NCBI GenBank assembly: GCA_001600615.1
Contig: BCKK01000003.1
Location: 1,536,181 to 1,600,180, forward strand
From: Dioszegia crocea
Lineage: Eukaryota > Basidiomycota > Tremellomycetes > Tremellales > Bulleribasidiaceae
Direction of reading: 5' to 3'
DNA: 64,000 bases
Shown here: piece by piece, positions 22,015-33,382 of the stretch
Layout: each line of letters starts with the position of its first letter
Position numbering within the stretch: position 1 is the first letter of the stretch
Position numbers and translations under genes: made by a program
Notes under the pieces: model-generated
Database searches by the model: none
What the model saw: the letters and a program-made list of their open reading frames with translations, nothing else
Told to the model about the DNA's origin: nothing

Positions 22015-22899
22015 GTCTGGCCGAAGTTCGTCGGGGAGGCATGACGAGTAGTAGGCGCAAGTATCCGCCGGGGATAGTTGACAGAGGATGAGATATTGGG
22101 TGAGTGAATCTTAACATCGGAATTCGGACGGATCGAAAATTGAAAGAGTCGCGCACGCGCAGTCACATATCATAATTCGTACACCCCTACCATAGCCCCG
22201 CCGTAGCATATATGCAGCCAGGCCTAAACTGTAAACATATCCAGAATAAGAATTGACTCAGAAACGAACTCCAGCGGAGCTTCCGAAGCTGACTCTGTCT
22301 CGCCCGACAGCTTTTGTTTCGTCGTGAGGTGTTCCTTTGCTATTTGAGCTGTGTGGTCGGGATTGTCCATTCTGCCAGATGTGAGACGTTATGATAGGTG
22401 TCAAGAGATGTCAAGAGATGATTGAACAGCAATTTTCTCACCGCTAGGGTCAAAGCGATCAAAGTTTGGGGCGCACACACGCACACACCTTTCGCTTCGC
22501 AACGATCGCATAGGCCCATCTTCGACCCTTTCACGAAATACTCGACCCGATACCCAACTGACGCTCACAAAGAGTGGGCCACGAGTCCCGAGACTGGCGA
22601 AAGCGATTCCGAATACGTCAATCGAGCATCATGTTCAACTTTCATGGTAGAGTACCCAGTATGTATACCTCCCCATTCATGCCCGACCGAGCCTCCTTTG
22701 AACGCGCCTACAGATTCAGGCACGGCGCGGCACGTGGCATTCCGGCGGAAACGGCTTTGGGTCAAATTTTCACCAGACGAGTCTCAGATTTGCATCACTT
22801 TCAGTACATGCCACACCCGAAAAAATACACCTATCCATCTATAAGTTTACACCTCCAGGTGACAGCCGATAGTAAGCGGAGTTATTCTATCGACTAGTC
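22015..22899. other. Divergent intergenic region copy A / Sfp1-like paralogue
   Basis: This 885-bp gap contains a CA-rich patch (near 22470-22490) and promoter sequence for both flanking genes. The frames 22422-22897 on the plus strand overlap each other and show no domain. An upstream exon of the paralogue could hide here, but I cannot define it. Confidence 0.4.
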
Positions 22900-23798
22900 A
22901 TGTCAAATCATCACCCACAAACTCTGGCCCTTCTCGTCTCGGCCGCCCTCAATTCCACCCCACCGGGCACTCCGCCTGGCAGTGTGAAGGGGCGGAGCGA
23001 ACCTCCACCAGACGATAGGACGACGCAGAGCGGTAGTACACCTTCGGCAGCGGCTCCAACACCGACAGAGACATACCCCGTGTCTAATGCGCAGACGGGC
23101 CAGTCATCCACCTCGAAGCCCAAGACAAAGCCTAGATCCTCTTCGTCCGCTTCCCAAAACCCAAAGGCTTTCACCTGCACCAATATAGGTTGCAACAAAC
23201 AGTACAAGCAATACAATGGGTTGAAGTATCACCAATCTAAAGGGTAAATTTGGACAAAATAGAAAGAGAAAAATAGGACCGAAACGCGATTGGGGCCTAG
23301 GGTGACCGATAGGTGTGATGGTGTCAGTGGGGACTCAAATGGGGGAAGGGGCACCGGGATCTAACACTGGGAGCTGTCGGGTCAAGCGAATAGAGCTGAT
23401 AGTCCAGACAATGTGACTTCACAGTCCGAGACGCCCATTTCCTGGGACTCACAGCTCAGGAGGTGGAAGACTCGCGGAGGCCGCACGTTTGCATAGGTGG
23501 GGATGGATGTACTAAGCGGTATCGGCAGAGAAATGGCTTGAAGGTGCGTAGTGTTCTCTCCATACCCTCTTCAACATCCCTGGCTATCTCCTTCATGACC
23601 ACAAGACCAAGGGTTCCAAATTTTGGTCGAGATCGATGATTCTTCGAAACATTTGATGATCTGAGCTAATCTCTTTTGCAGTATCACTACCTACACTCCG
23701 GTCTACACGGAAAACAAGGCCTGGAGATGCTCCGAGACGGAACACATCCTACGCCAATGGATCTACCTCCGGACGCCCTCAGCCCGATTTCCCCATAG
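22900..23798 (+). CDS. Short Sfp1-like C2H2 zinc-finger paralogue
   Basis: Exons 22900..23243, 23408..23543 and 23683-adjacent 23682..23798 give 198 aa in frame. It keeps only the split finger pair: FTCTNIGCNKQYKQYNGLKYH, a linker QCDFTVRDAHFLGLTAQEVED, then HVCIGGDGCTKRYRQRNGLK and YHYLHSGLHGKQGLEML. The linker and intron position (after NGLK) match the larger gene at 17694..20160, so the two are paralogues. The first intron is 164 nt; acceptor 23407 was chosen because it restores the linker that aligns with the paralogue. The long N-terminal region and upstream finger are absent. It may compete for or tune the same target sites. Confidence 0.75.
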
Positions 23799-24430
23799 TC
23801 CCACCTCGCTCTACCCCCTCATTTCCCCTCCCACTTCCCTTCCCGCCCTACCACCCTATTACGCTACCCTGTCCGCCCTACCACATACTTCCGCTTCGCC
23901 GTCACACCAAGACCACCTCGACCAGGTCCAATATCGCCCCTTTCGACTGGGGGCAGGCGACATCACCCAAGATCCGGCGCAAGGCTGGCTGTCGGTGTCA
24001 TCAGCCGATGAGGGCGTATGACCTCGGCCCAGGCGGCTGCTAGAGTGGGGAGGAGCATTTTGGAAGCTAGTGACTCCAGGCGAAAGAAGGATGACAGGGG
24101 AGAGGGGTGATGGAGGTGTATCTTTAGTAGATTAGTTAGATGTCTGTTGTCATAGCTATAGACCATAGATCAGAATTGTACATAGATAGATTGTATATCG
24201 CATGTTCAACTTAACGCTCTACACTTCCTATCAGCCTAAGCAGGATCCCCGGACTTAGCTTGGCCAGCCGTCAAGCTCAAGGCAAGACAGACATGTCATA
24301 CATTAGGTCCAGATGCCTTGTAGGTTCCGGGGGATCTTTGCCGGCCTCGGCGTCGGCCGGATCTCTCACCGAAAGGCACCCAGGAGACAACAAGCTATGT
24401 ACCATCTCATATCTAATCTAGCCATCTCCA
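23799..24430. other. Intergenic region
   Basis: This 632-bp gap contains the 3' end of the zinc-finger paralogue (CCACCT/CCTACC-rich, 23800-23900) and the promoter of the F-box gene. No supported gene. Confidence 0.4.
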
Positions 24431-27400
24431 ATGTCCAGCGATCAGGATATAGCCATGCTCTCTGTCGTCCCTTCTCCTCAGCCCACGCTGAGGGGTGATG
24501 AGCCCATTGGTAAAGCGGAGCAGGCACCCGGACCTCGACTCGAAGACTTACCTCCGGAAGTTATGGTCTTGGTGTTCCATACCTTGGGTATGACGGATCG
24601 GATGTCTCTGTTAAGGGTACGTCTATCTCAAATACTGCAGACTATACTCTCTGAAGTATGGAGTCAGTCCAAGATATATGGAATTGACACTTGCAGACCT
24701 CCAAAACTCTCCAAGGGATATACAACGAGTCCTCGACACTGCAATACGACCTCGCACTCCGCACTGCGGGCTATCTTGACGTACCATTCGAATACCCCGA
24801 AGTCACTGAAGACCTCCCCGAGCCAGAGTCCATCGCAATCGCGCCGAGCGCCAATCCCGCAAATGACCAAGAACGTGGTCGTGGTCGAGCATCCGCACGA
24901 TCTGGCGATTCCAACGTCCCGGCCCATCCCTCCATTACATTCCCATTCCGCTTTGACCCGCCACTTTCCGAACGGGTCCATCGACCCTCGAAACGACCGT
25001 TGGGTGCAGCTGAGAAGGCGACTCTGCTTATTGAGAGAGAAAAGCGATGGGGGAAGTTAAAGGAAGTTGAGGAACGGCGATTTCAAATCAAGGGTCCGGC
25101 GGGTGTCTATGAATTGCAAGAGGGGATCTTTCTGATGTGCGATTCGTATGCTGAGTCCGATGATCGTCGGGTGAGTCTATTACTGCCGAAGCGGATTTGG
25201 TTGACCTTTAGCCAACGGTAGTTCGGCTTGTACCCCTCCCTTCCGCCCAAGATCCCGATCTTGATAACCCGCCTATCCCACTAAAGTCCGCCCGGCTCCC
25301 TTTCGCCATTGCCGATGTGACTATGGACCCCACCCAAGATCTCATCGTCGTGAGCGAGTACCGGTAAGTCTACTGTTCTGCAATGAGAATCACCCTAATG
25401 GCCAGTCCTGCATCTTCCAATCCCGCTCAAACCCATGGTCCCACACACCGATACCACCTTTTGACCCTTTCGTCATTCGCGCCGCACCCTCTGGCCTCAC
25501 TCTCTATCCTTGACTTCCCACCTTATCTCCATCCCATCATGTCCAGCCGACAACTCTTGCAAGTCATGGGTGATGTCCTAGTAATCCTCGTCAGCCGATT
25601 CATTGCCGCCTGGCCTATCGCAGGTGTTCTGATGGGTATGCCACTAGTCAGCAGTGGGAACGAAGAGGAAGTCGTTTGTTGGAATTGGAAAACGGGTCGA
25701 GTCTTATCTGTGAGTTAGACCCTATGGCTAATTCTGATATTTAGCGCGCCGCCTTACCCGAAAATGGCTGGTTCGCCTCATTAACCGTTCTCACACCTAC
25801 AACATTTATGGTCACTTCCACCTCCAACGTTTCTCAACTTATGGACAGCGAGCACCGGGGCGCGACGACCGCATCAATGTTCCCACCCGTCATTCAAATA
25901 TACAGCTTTGCTCCTGATCCATCTGTATCCATAAACCCTTCCCAACCGCTCATTTCTGAGTTCCACGACGATACAACTCCACGACCTATCCTCCTGACGC
26001 AATTGGAATTACCACGCTTTGCACCCGGAGCGAGCGTTGCGACATTTGACGTCAGACCCGATCCAGCCTTCCCGCCTAGAGTTCCGGGCGCGAATGGAGA
26101 GTCGTCAGTACCTAGGATAGGGGGTAGTAAGCCCTTCACCCAAGATCCGAGTAAGGGTGTACTGGTCTTTGATTTACAGGTTACGGAGCCTGCGGAAGGA
26201 CCCGAGGGTGTGGAGAATAATGAGGTGGTGCAATATGAGATGTTTGTGCTGCGGGATTTGTTTGTGGATTTGGCACAGAGGGGCGAGGAGAGGCTGAGCG
26301 TTGCGAGGGAAGAAGGGGGTCAAGATGGATTTGAGCGGTCTAAAGTTGAGGAAACCATAAGGTGGGAGGATTGGGGAAGGGACGGGGCAAGGTTGATGAA
26401 TGCCTCTATGGCTCGTCGGTCCTGGGTGAGTCTTTTCTCGCCATCTTTGTCTACCACCAAACTTCATCTATGATGCCTGGCCTCGCACGAGGCGTATCTC
26501 TGCTCATTACCCCTATTCAGCATCTTTACAATACTCTGTTCTCCGACCCTAAATAAAATAATGCTAATTTCAGGTATGCTCCTGCTCCGGCTACCGCTTC
26601 ATCTCCCTCATTCCTTCTGACGACCTCCCCACCGTCACAACCGAGCTGAACGACCCGATGAATGACCCTCCGCGCCGATCCGACCTTCGACTTATGGATT
26701 TCTCGCCTTACTCTGTCCGCCGCCAACAGGGCCTCTCCAAACCTACCAGTGCACTCTGGGATAAACTCCAAGACGTCCCTACATCTTCCGCCCCTGTCCC
26801 CCTTTCCGACACCGACATCCGTTCCCTCCTCACTGACATGGGATCATGGCAGGAATCGCTCGATGATCCCTCTTCCTCAACCGAGCGAGAACGTGTTTTC
26901 GAAAGGACCAGACGGCAGTATGAAAAGATGTTCCACGCCGAGTCTGCTCGGGCGGAGAGGAAACAGTCCGATCGGGCAGATAGGGAGCGTGGGCGAGGCC
27001 GAGCAGGCGGGACAAGATCAGATAGCGCCAGTCAAAGTCGGAGTCGGAGTCGAAGTCAACATATCCACGGTCGACATCATCCGCCTAGCGGTAGTCATAG
27101 TCGGACACGACACCATTATTCGCCTTCCCCAGGTCCTGCTCCGTCCCTCTTTGCACCGGAGGGCAGTGGGAGTTTGCGGGAAAGGCGGAGTAGATCTCGA
27201 ACTCCCCGCTCAGTCTCACCCTCTGCCATCTTCCGCCGGGCGTCGCAGCCTATTAATATGGCAGGACCGATCGAGACGCTCGAAGGGGAGGATGATATTA
27301 TGGAGGATGAAGAGGATGAGGATTATGAAGTTAGGGTGGTCTTGGCTCCGACGGTGTTGGAAAGGCGGAAGGTGTGGCGGGATGATGTGATTTCGGGTTT

Positions 27401-27620
27401 ACCGTTCAAGGAGGTTTGGAGACGGAAGGAAATGAGGGCGAATGGGGTCATGATTGATGATCAGAGAGTGATTGTTGTTTGTGTGAGTTTACGTCCTCTG
27501 GTCTTTGCCTGCGATGATGGAGGTGCTGGAGATGATCGCTGACATCTATAGACGGAAGGAAGAAGGGACAGGCAGGATTGGGATAACGTCCGGCAGTCCA
27601 TGACGGTGCTGTGCATGTAG
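24431..27620 (+). CDS. F-box protein with C-terminal Arg/Ser-rich segment
   Basis: F-box proteins link substrates to SCF ubiquitin ligases through Skp1. Residues about 37-85 form a canonical F-box: LEDLPPEVMVLVFHTLGMTD, then SLLRTSKTLQGIYNESSTLQY. The rest resembles basidiomycete F-box proteins with strand-rich repeats (PIPLKSARLPFAIADVTMDP; VVCWNWKTGRVLS) that may fold as a propeller. Near the C-terminus is an RS/SR stretch (SQSRSRSRSQ) and acidic EDDIMEDEEDEDYE. Exons: 24431..24616, 24697..25170, 25212..25363, 25406..25709, 25745..26425, 26574..27482, 27552..27620, giving 924 aa in frame. The 35-nt intron at 25710 and 41-nt intron at 25171 are unusually short. The substrate is unknown. Confidence 0.85.
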
Positions 27621-28138
27621 TGGAAGGCGGAGGGGTGTCGGCTTGGAAGAGGGGCATGCAAAGTATGAATTGCTTCTCACTGGTATCTTGTGCCTGATGC
27701 GCATACATTCACCAGCAGATATTGAGAGACTCAAACCTCTTTGTAGATTAATGCTAGCTCAGAGTGGGGGGCTAGAGACCAAGGCCCTGCCCCTGAGTCC
27801 CGGCGTGCAGCGCGGTGGTCGCCCGATGGTACCACTGCGTCACGCTGTCCACCTCATCTTTGGGGGTACCACTTCCACTGTCCGATATCGACACCTACGG
27901 CGTTGTTCCCGCGTACCCTAGGCTGACTATGATTGAGCCGCTCTCCGTGTATTTCCTTCACGCTAGTCAGAAATGAGTGGCGCCACTCTCAGCGGGTCTG
28001 AGCTTGGACACATTCCGAAGCAAAGCGGCCGATATCACCTGGCGCCACTTTGAGCTTGGACCGAGGAAGGGGGCTGCCCGAGGGTCGTACAACAGGTTTA
28101 GCTATACATGTCACAGGGCTCGGCCGTGATCTATTAGT
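27621..28138. other. Convergent intergenic region with a small direct repeat
   Basis: This 518-bp gap between convergent genes is GC-rich and carries two copies of TGGCGCCACT followed by TGAGCTTGGAC (see repeat entry). No supported gene. Confidence 0.4.
27978..28062. repeat. Two-copy direct repeat TGGCGCCACT ... TGAGCTTGGAC
   Basis: The palindrome-bearing word TGGCGCCACT occurs at 27978-27987 and 28040-28049, each followed by TGAGCTTGGAC after a spacer of about 11 nt in the first copy and 1 nt in the second. It may be a local duplication or a protein-binding site; nothing else identifies it. Confidence 0.5.
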
Positions 28139-28735
28139 CTATGACGCCTTCTCTGCATCTGCCGCCGCCGTTTCTTGCCCATTCGCAGGTTTCGCATTCT
28201 TCTGTAACCACTCTTCCGACTCCCAAACTAGATCATCAGCTCAAATGTCCCCATCGCCCTTAACAACACAACTTACCAGCTCTGTCGAAACCCTTTCCTG
28301 CTCCCCCCTCACCACCACCAGCCTTCTGGAACCGATCTGGCTGGGCCAAACTACACTTCAAAAACCTTCCCCGTCCTTGATATCCCGGCAATTCATTTAG
28401 GTCGTAGTTGTCGATAGCTTCTTGTGCATCGGCAGCATTTGAGAATGTCAGAAATGCGAATCCTCGATGTTTTGATGCTGCATATTAGTCTTGCTTTGTC
28501 TTTGCTAGTAGAGTTGGCATACGCTCATTCGCTTCGGCCGGTAGTGATATTTCTAGGATGTCGCCTGTTGGGTCAGATAAAGTAATGGAGGGCATAGGAT
28601 GGACGTGTAGGAAATGGACATACCGAACGTCACAAAGGCATCAAGAAGCTGTTGTTCATTCACTTCGGGTGAAAGTCCCGCTACGTAAACTGTAGATTTC
28701 TTCGACGAGCCTGCTCCTGATGGTTGTGAGTCCAT
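28139..28735 (-). CDS. RRM protein of the PPIE (cyclophilin 33) N-terminal type, without cyclophilin domain
   Basis: Exons (minus) 28624..28735, 28523..28564, 28277..28477, 28139..28227 give 147 aa in frame. One RRM fills most of the protein: STVYVAGLSPEVNEQQLLDAF (RNP2 region), ILEISLPAE, KHRGFAFLTFSNAADAQEAI (RNP1) and GRFLKCSLAQPDRF. The tail VWESEEWLQKN matches the VW..D.WL segment that follows the RRM in PPIE. In PPIE this RRM is joined to a peptidyl-prolyl isomerase domain in spliceosomal complexes; here the frame ends with a stop after an Ala-rich tail. It may therefore work with a separate cyclophilin. Confidence 0.85.
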
Positions 28736-29993
28736 GTTGCTGTGATATGTGGAGAAGTATAGGTTGAGAGTCTACAGGAGGGCAGCTTGCAGACTGATCT
28801 TGGCTGAGCGAATTCAAGCTGAGCTGGCTAGTCGGCGATCGCCGCTGGGTGATATTACGTTGTCAATGGGGCCCCAGATTTGCGTCAACAGGCCAAAATG
28901 ATCACTAGATGTCCTTTTGGCATGCTTGACACCCACATCTTATAGCCAGGCTGCGTACAAGACACTCTAAGACGGCACGGAGGCTCCACTGTGGATCGGA
29001 AAGAGGTGACCTCAAAGATGCTCATTGACTGACCCGCAAACGCCCGCCAAGCAGCTGAGCAACAAGGTTAGCCGCCGGCGCGATAACAGAATGCAGGAGG
29101 AGGGATGGCGTTCAGGTGTGTGTGTGCTTGTGTGTTGACCCCTTATCGACTCCGCCTCAACCGCCCCGCCCGAAACCCTACCTAATCTTTATCCGAAATC
29201 AACGGATCAGCCGAAATCCGCTAAATCCGCGATCGGAGCTCGCTCGGGGTCAAAGGGAGGGGATGCAAGGCGCAGGGACGGCGTTTCAGCCTATGTCCCT
29301 CCTTTCGGGCGGTATCTGCATCGCTTCACAGACGCTTCGATCGACTCTGTCCGGACCGCCACACTGGTCCTTGCCGGAAGTCTGCAGCTGGGAGAGGCGG
29401 ATGAGAGAGTGAGAGTGGAAGAGCGCTGAAGCTCGGCGCTCAGCGCTCAGCCTAACCCTACGCGTCTTCAAGCCACCTTCACGACGCCAACCGAGGTGCC
29501 TGAGCCGCCCGGTACACACACGAAAGGATGCAGATTGGATCGAAAGGAGGGTGTGTCACTTGGATCGGGAACCAAAGGAGCGGAAGCAGGCGAGAGCGAA
29601 TTAGCGCAGGTCCCAAGGGGGAAGAGTGTGAGAGGTTGGGCTGAGGCTGTGTGGATTGTTGGAAGGGTAGATAAGGTGAGCAATCGATCAGGTCAGAGCA
29701 CGAATAGCAAGCACTGACTTGTGCTAGGAAGCCTGTAGAAAATCCATACAAAAGCGATCATTTATCCCCCATCAACGTACATCATCGCAGCGGTGATCTC
29801 GGGAAAAGAGGCGAAATTTGCAAGGTGCGTGATGTGTCCTCTCCCCCTTTCCTCCCCCCGTGATGTTGACCCACGCTTCCGCGCCTCTCACATGACCCCC
29901 CTTCCACTGTCGAAGCTTCTACATTCTAGACTATAAGACTGACACCCTCAGTCACTGTCATTACGCTTTCCCCATCACACTCGATACAATTGG
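28736..29993. other. Long divergent intergenic region
   Basis: This 1258-bp gap is the longest gene-free stretch in the first half. It contains a short GT repeat (near 29114-29138) and a local inverted/direct GCGCTCAGCGCTCAG cluster (near 29428-29452). Frames in it overlap on both strands without a domain. I see no tRNA or other RNA gene. Confidence 0.45.
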
Positions 29994-31776
29994 ATGTTTG
30001 GCCGACTCCAACCCACATCCAGCATCCAGCCCATTGATCACGGCTCTTCTCGGAATATAGACGATAGCACCGTTACCCCTACCCCCTCGACCAACCTCAC
30101 ATCCCCTCCCCCTTCCCCCTTCAGAAGCAGTAGCCTCGCTCAGCCCACTGGCGCTCTTCATCCAGCCACTCTTACCCCAATCTCTACCGCCCTACCCAAC
30201 CATTCAGCCCGAATACCATACCCTCAGCCGAGCAATGGCCATCGTCATATCCTTCCAAAGCCCGTTCTTCCGACTGGCGGGACAATCACCCGTCCACCCA
30301 CCGCCCGTCTATCCAATTCGGCTGGTCTGCAAGGGCTAGCCGACGCTGCGATGATGAAGGAGGCGCAGACGGGGGAATCACTGGCGGATAGGAGACTCCC
30401 TCCTCCTCGTAGTTCCAGGCCGGCTTACGCTAGCCATGGGAGATTTTGGGATGAACAACTATCGCAATCAAGGGGGAGACCTATCGTGAGTCTGCCTGCT
30501 CTTCCTAGCTGTCCCGAGCAAGAGTTTGAAAGTGGAAGAAAGCTGAGACCGTCAGCCACCAACCACCGCCACACCCCGCCCACCCTCACATCAGCCATCA
30601 TCTACCCACGCGCACTCACCTGCACCCTCTTCTCCCAATCCCTCGCGCGTCGCACCGCCCATACGGCCCATCCCCCCTCCCTCGTCAGCCACACCTACCA
30701 CCTCGATCGCCATCCCTTTACTGCCCAAACTCCCCGTCGGCCCCAGACCCTTCGCTCGACCCAAATTTAAAACCCCTCATCCCCTCGCCGATATCGACCT
30801 CGACAGGGAGTACAATCCACCCACAGTCGACGAGTGGGAACAGCGGGCCTTGAAAGTCCTAACACTCCCGCCTATACCCGCATCTTGGTATCCTCCAGCT
30901 CAACAGGCAGCTATGGCCGCTGCAGCTCTACAGCGCAACTCGGTCCCATCCCCAGCTCCAGGCACTACTCGCTCGACCTCGTCTGAAGGGTGTCGACCGC
31001 CCAATCCAACTCCGCCAACGACCGCTATTTCCCCCAAATCCAATTTCCCCCTCGCCCCCGCCCCCATTCCCTTCGATAGCCCAATTGCCAATCCACCCTC
31101 ACCCGCATCACCCATATCTGCCATCAGCAACCCAAATTCAGCCACTGGCAAAGCTCCCCGGGCCAAACGAGGCGGAGACCGTCGGCCGCGCGCCACACCC
31201 CACTCCTCCGTCTGGGCAGAGGCCGTGACCCAGCTTGCGCCGCATGACGAGACGGGTCGTCGGATCCATCCACCTCCAGACGGCTCAATCCCACCTCCAC
31301 CCAACAGCAGCTCGAGGTCGGACCGGGAGATGTCGGAGAAGAGCGCGAGCGATGCTCCGCCCAGGAAATCGACTTCCGATCCTGGATATCTGGCGGATCA
31401 ATCTCGGTCTCTGGCGTTTGAGGCGCACTCGACACACCGCCGAGCGTCGCTGAGGGTGCAACGTCAGCCTGGGAGGGAGGATAGGCGGGACTCGGACTCG
31501 GTCGCTTCGTCTAGGTCTTCTCGGTCGGAGGATGGACGGGATTCAGGGGAGGCGCGAACATTACAGGGGCCAACAGTCGTGAGTTTAGCTTCTAGCTCGG
31601 GTCGAGTCTTGCTAAGACCATAGGCGAGATCAGTCCACGACGCGGTCTTACAGCTCAATGTCCAGCTTCAGCTTCAGGGTCAGACGGACAGGGCAGGATA
31701 TAGGGACTCTCTGGCGGAGAAGGATCAGCGTATCAAGGAGCTAGAGACCGCACTTGCCATAGCGACAGAAGCCTGA
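29994..31776 (+). CDS. Disordered Pro/Ser-rich protein with C-terminal coiled coil, function unknown
   Basis: Exons 29994..30485, 30556..31578, 31624..31776 give 555 aa in frame. The first two thirds are Pro/Ser/Thr-rich with a few ordered stretches: HPLADIDLDREYNPPTVDEW and LTLPPIPASWYPPAQQAAMA. The C-terminal exon encodes a heptad-like helix (VLQLNVQLQLQGQTDRAGY, then DSLAEKDQRIKELETALAI), a likely coiled coil. Exon 2 was placed by following the frame back from the Asp/Glu-rich motif to acceptor 30555. No catalytic domain is visible; a scaffold role is only a guess. Confidence 0.7.
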
Positions 31777-32032
31777 ATCCTCTACACAACTCAGCAACTA
31801 CCTGCAGACTCATAATATCAATGGCAATCGAAACATACAGCAGCGGGCAATACAAAGAACACTTCTAAACTACGTCCCTTCCCTCACTACTATCGAGCCT
31901 GACACATCCCGCATCCCCAAGTTACGCCAAATCTTATCTCACTCCCCAACGTCTTCTTCCGGGGCGAGTGGGAGGGGAACAGTACTGGATAATCAGTAAT
32001 GCTTCAAACGGAGACAATGAGATAGTAAGAAC
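31777..32032. other. Short convergent gap with possible extra exon of copy B
   Basis: Between convergent genes. On the minus strand an acceptor-like CAG near 31995 and a short acidic frame ending EEDVGE suggest a possible terminal exon of copy B. Confidence 0.3.
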
Positions 32033-33382
32033 TTACAACTTGAGTTTAGCTGCCCGATTATGAAATTTGTTGGCTGCCTTTACGTTGTCGAGGCTGGTGT
32101 CCTGGAACACGCAACGAGGCGACCCCAAACCAAAGAACAGCTCTGCGACAGTTCGTCGTTCGAAGCGGTGCAAGCCCTTCAGCTGGAGTCGTCGGACGTT
32201 CCGCATTCCAAGCAAAGGTTCGAATTCCCCAAAACTCTCCAGCGCCCCAGTCCTGACAGTCAATACGCACTCGGTCAACAGTGGTAATGCTTCATCCAGG
32301 GCATCAACCGCCGCCTGACAATTCTCGATCCCCCCAAAACAGCTCGTGTCTAGATTGATCCGCCTGATCTGAGGATCTATCGTAGCCACAAGGGTCTTGA
32401 AGTGATCCAAAGTCGCCATGGCTGGTGGGTCGAGATAAAGACCATTTAGGACCGCACAGCCATCGATTCGTCGACGCCGTGCGAATTCCAAGGTGGCTTC
32501 CATTGACGTGTATCTCCAGTGAGTCTCACGGTCCAGGCGACTCGTATCGACTGCGACAACCCGCCGGTCTAGCATCGTTGTAGATGGACACCATTCTGCC
32601 AAAACATCTTCTCGTCTCTGCGCTAGCGCTGTGGCATTTGCCAGATCCAGCTGCTGTCCGCAGAATATCCACCTCCTCCATTCCTCAAAGTGAACAGCTA
32701 TCCGGCCGTGGTCAGCGCTCCCATTGTGGACGCACCAGTAATATCCGTGATACAGTCTGACACGTATGGTATGAGTGATGTTGATACCGGCGTGCGTCGG
32801 TGCATCCGGGAAAGTTGGGGGAGCGAATGGACGGCGGCCGATATCTATGCGCAGAACGGTTTCGATATTGGCATGGGTGATGATCCCGGTTTTACTATCA
32901 AATCGGATGATGTACGCATCGTCGTGCGGTCCGGCTGGGTACTGGTGGCGTATGGTATGGAGCCCAGGGTACTTTTTACAGTATAGGCGGACACTTCTCA
33001 CTAACGCCGAGTTGGGCGAGGGATCGAACCGTACCACGGGCTTCTCATCATCCCAGACTGGGACGAAGGGGGTTGGGTGGGGGGAGGTATCGAGTATTCG
33101 GACAGTCGCACATAGTGCTCGACGTCGTTCCTGCTGATCAGCTCAATATACGTACCAGTAAGTACAGACACATACGGTTTTGCGACTGAGTTTATGGCCT
33201 GTCCTTAGGTCGATACTTGAGTAGAGGAGCCCACCGGCTGCAGTGGTGCATGCCTTGCTCACACGTAGCAACACCGCCAACGATGGCTTATCCAGCCAGC
33301 AGAATATCTCGAGCCTTAGCTCTGGAGTCGCAAGAACACGCTGAGCGGGGCACAGTGACACTGCCGCCGGCGAGTCCGACAT
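32033..33382 (-). CDS. F-box-like family protein, copy B
   Basis: Exons 33176..33382 and 32033..33133 encode 435 aa in frame. F-box-like block at residues 21-57 (ELRLEIFCWLDKPSLAVLLR then VSKACTTAAGGLLY). Shared family sites follow: YPGLHTIRHQYP, DDAYIIRFDSKTGIITHANI, HAGINITHTIRVRLY, LDRRVVAVDTS, the block LEFARRRRIDGCAVL, ALPLLTECVLTV and LGSPRCVFQD. The second half may be an LRR-like arrangement of helices and strands (FKTLVATIDPQIRRINLD). A GTAAGT donor overlaps the stop codon (32031-32036); splicing it to an acceptor near 31995 would swap the last residue for an acidic tail. Role in Skp1 binding is inferred, not shown. Confidence 0.75.

Noticed and set aside
31174..31435. Minus-strand frames within the disordered-protein gene
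   Set aside because: They are antisense shadows of the Pro/Ser-rich coding exon, which keeps the frame across three exons.
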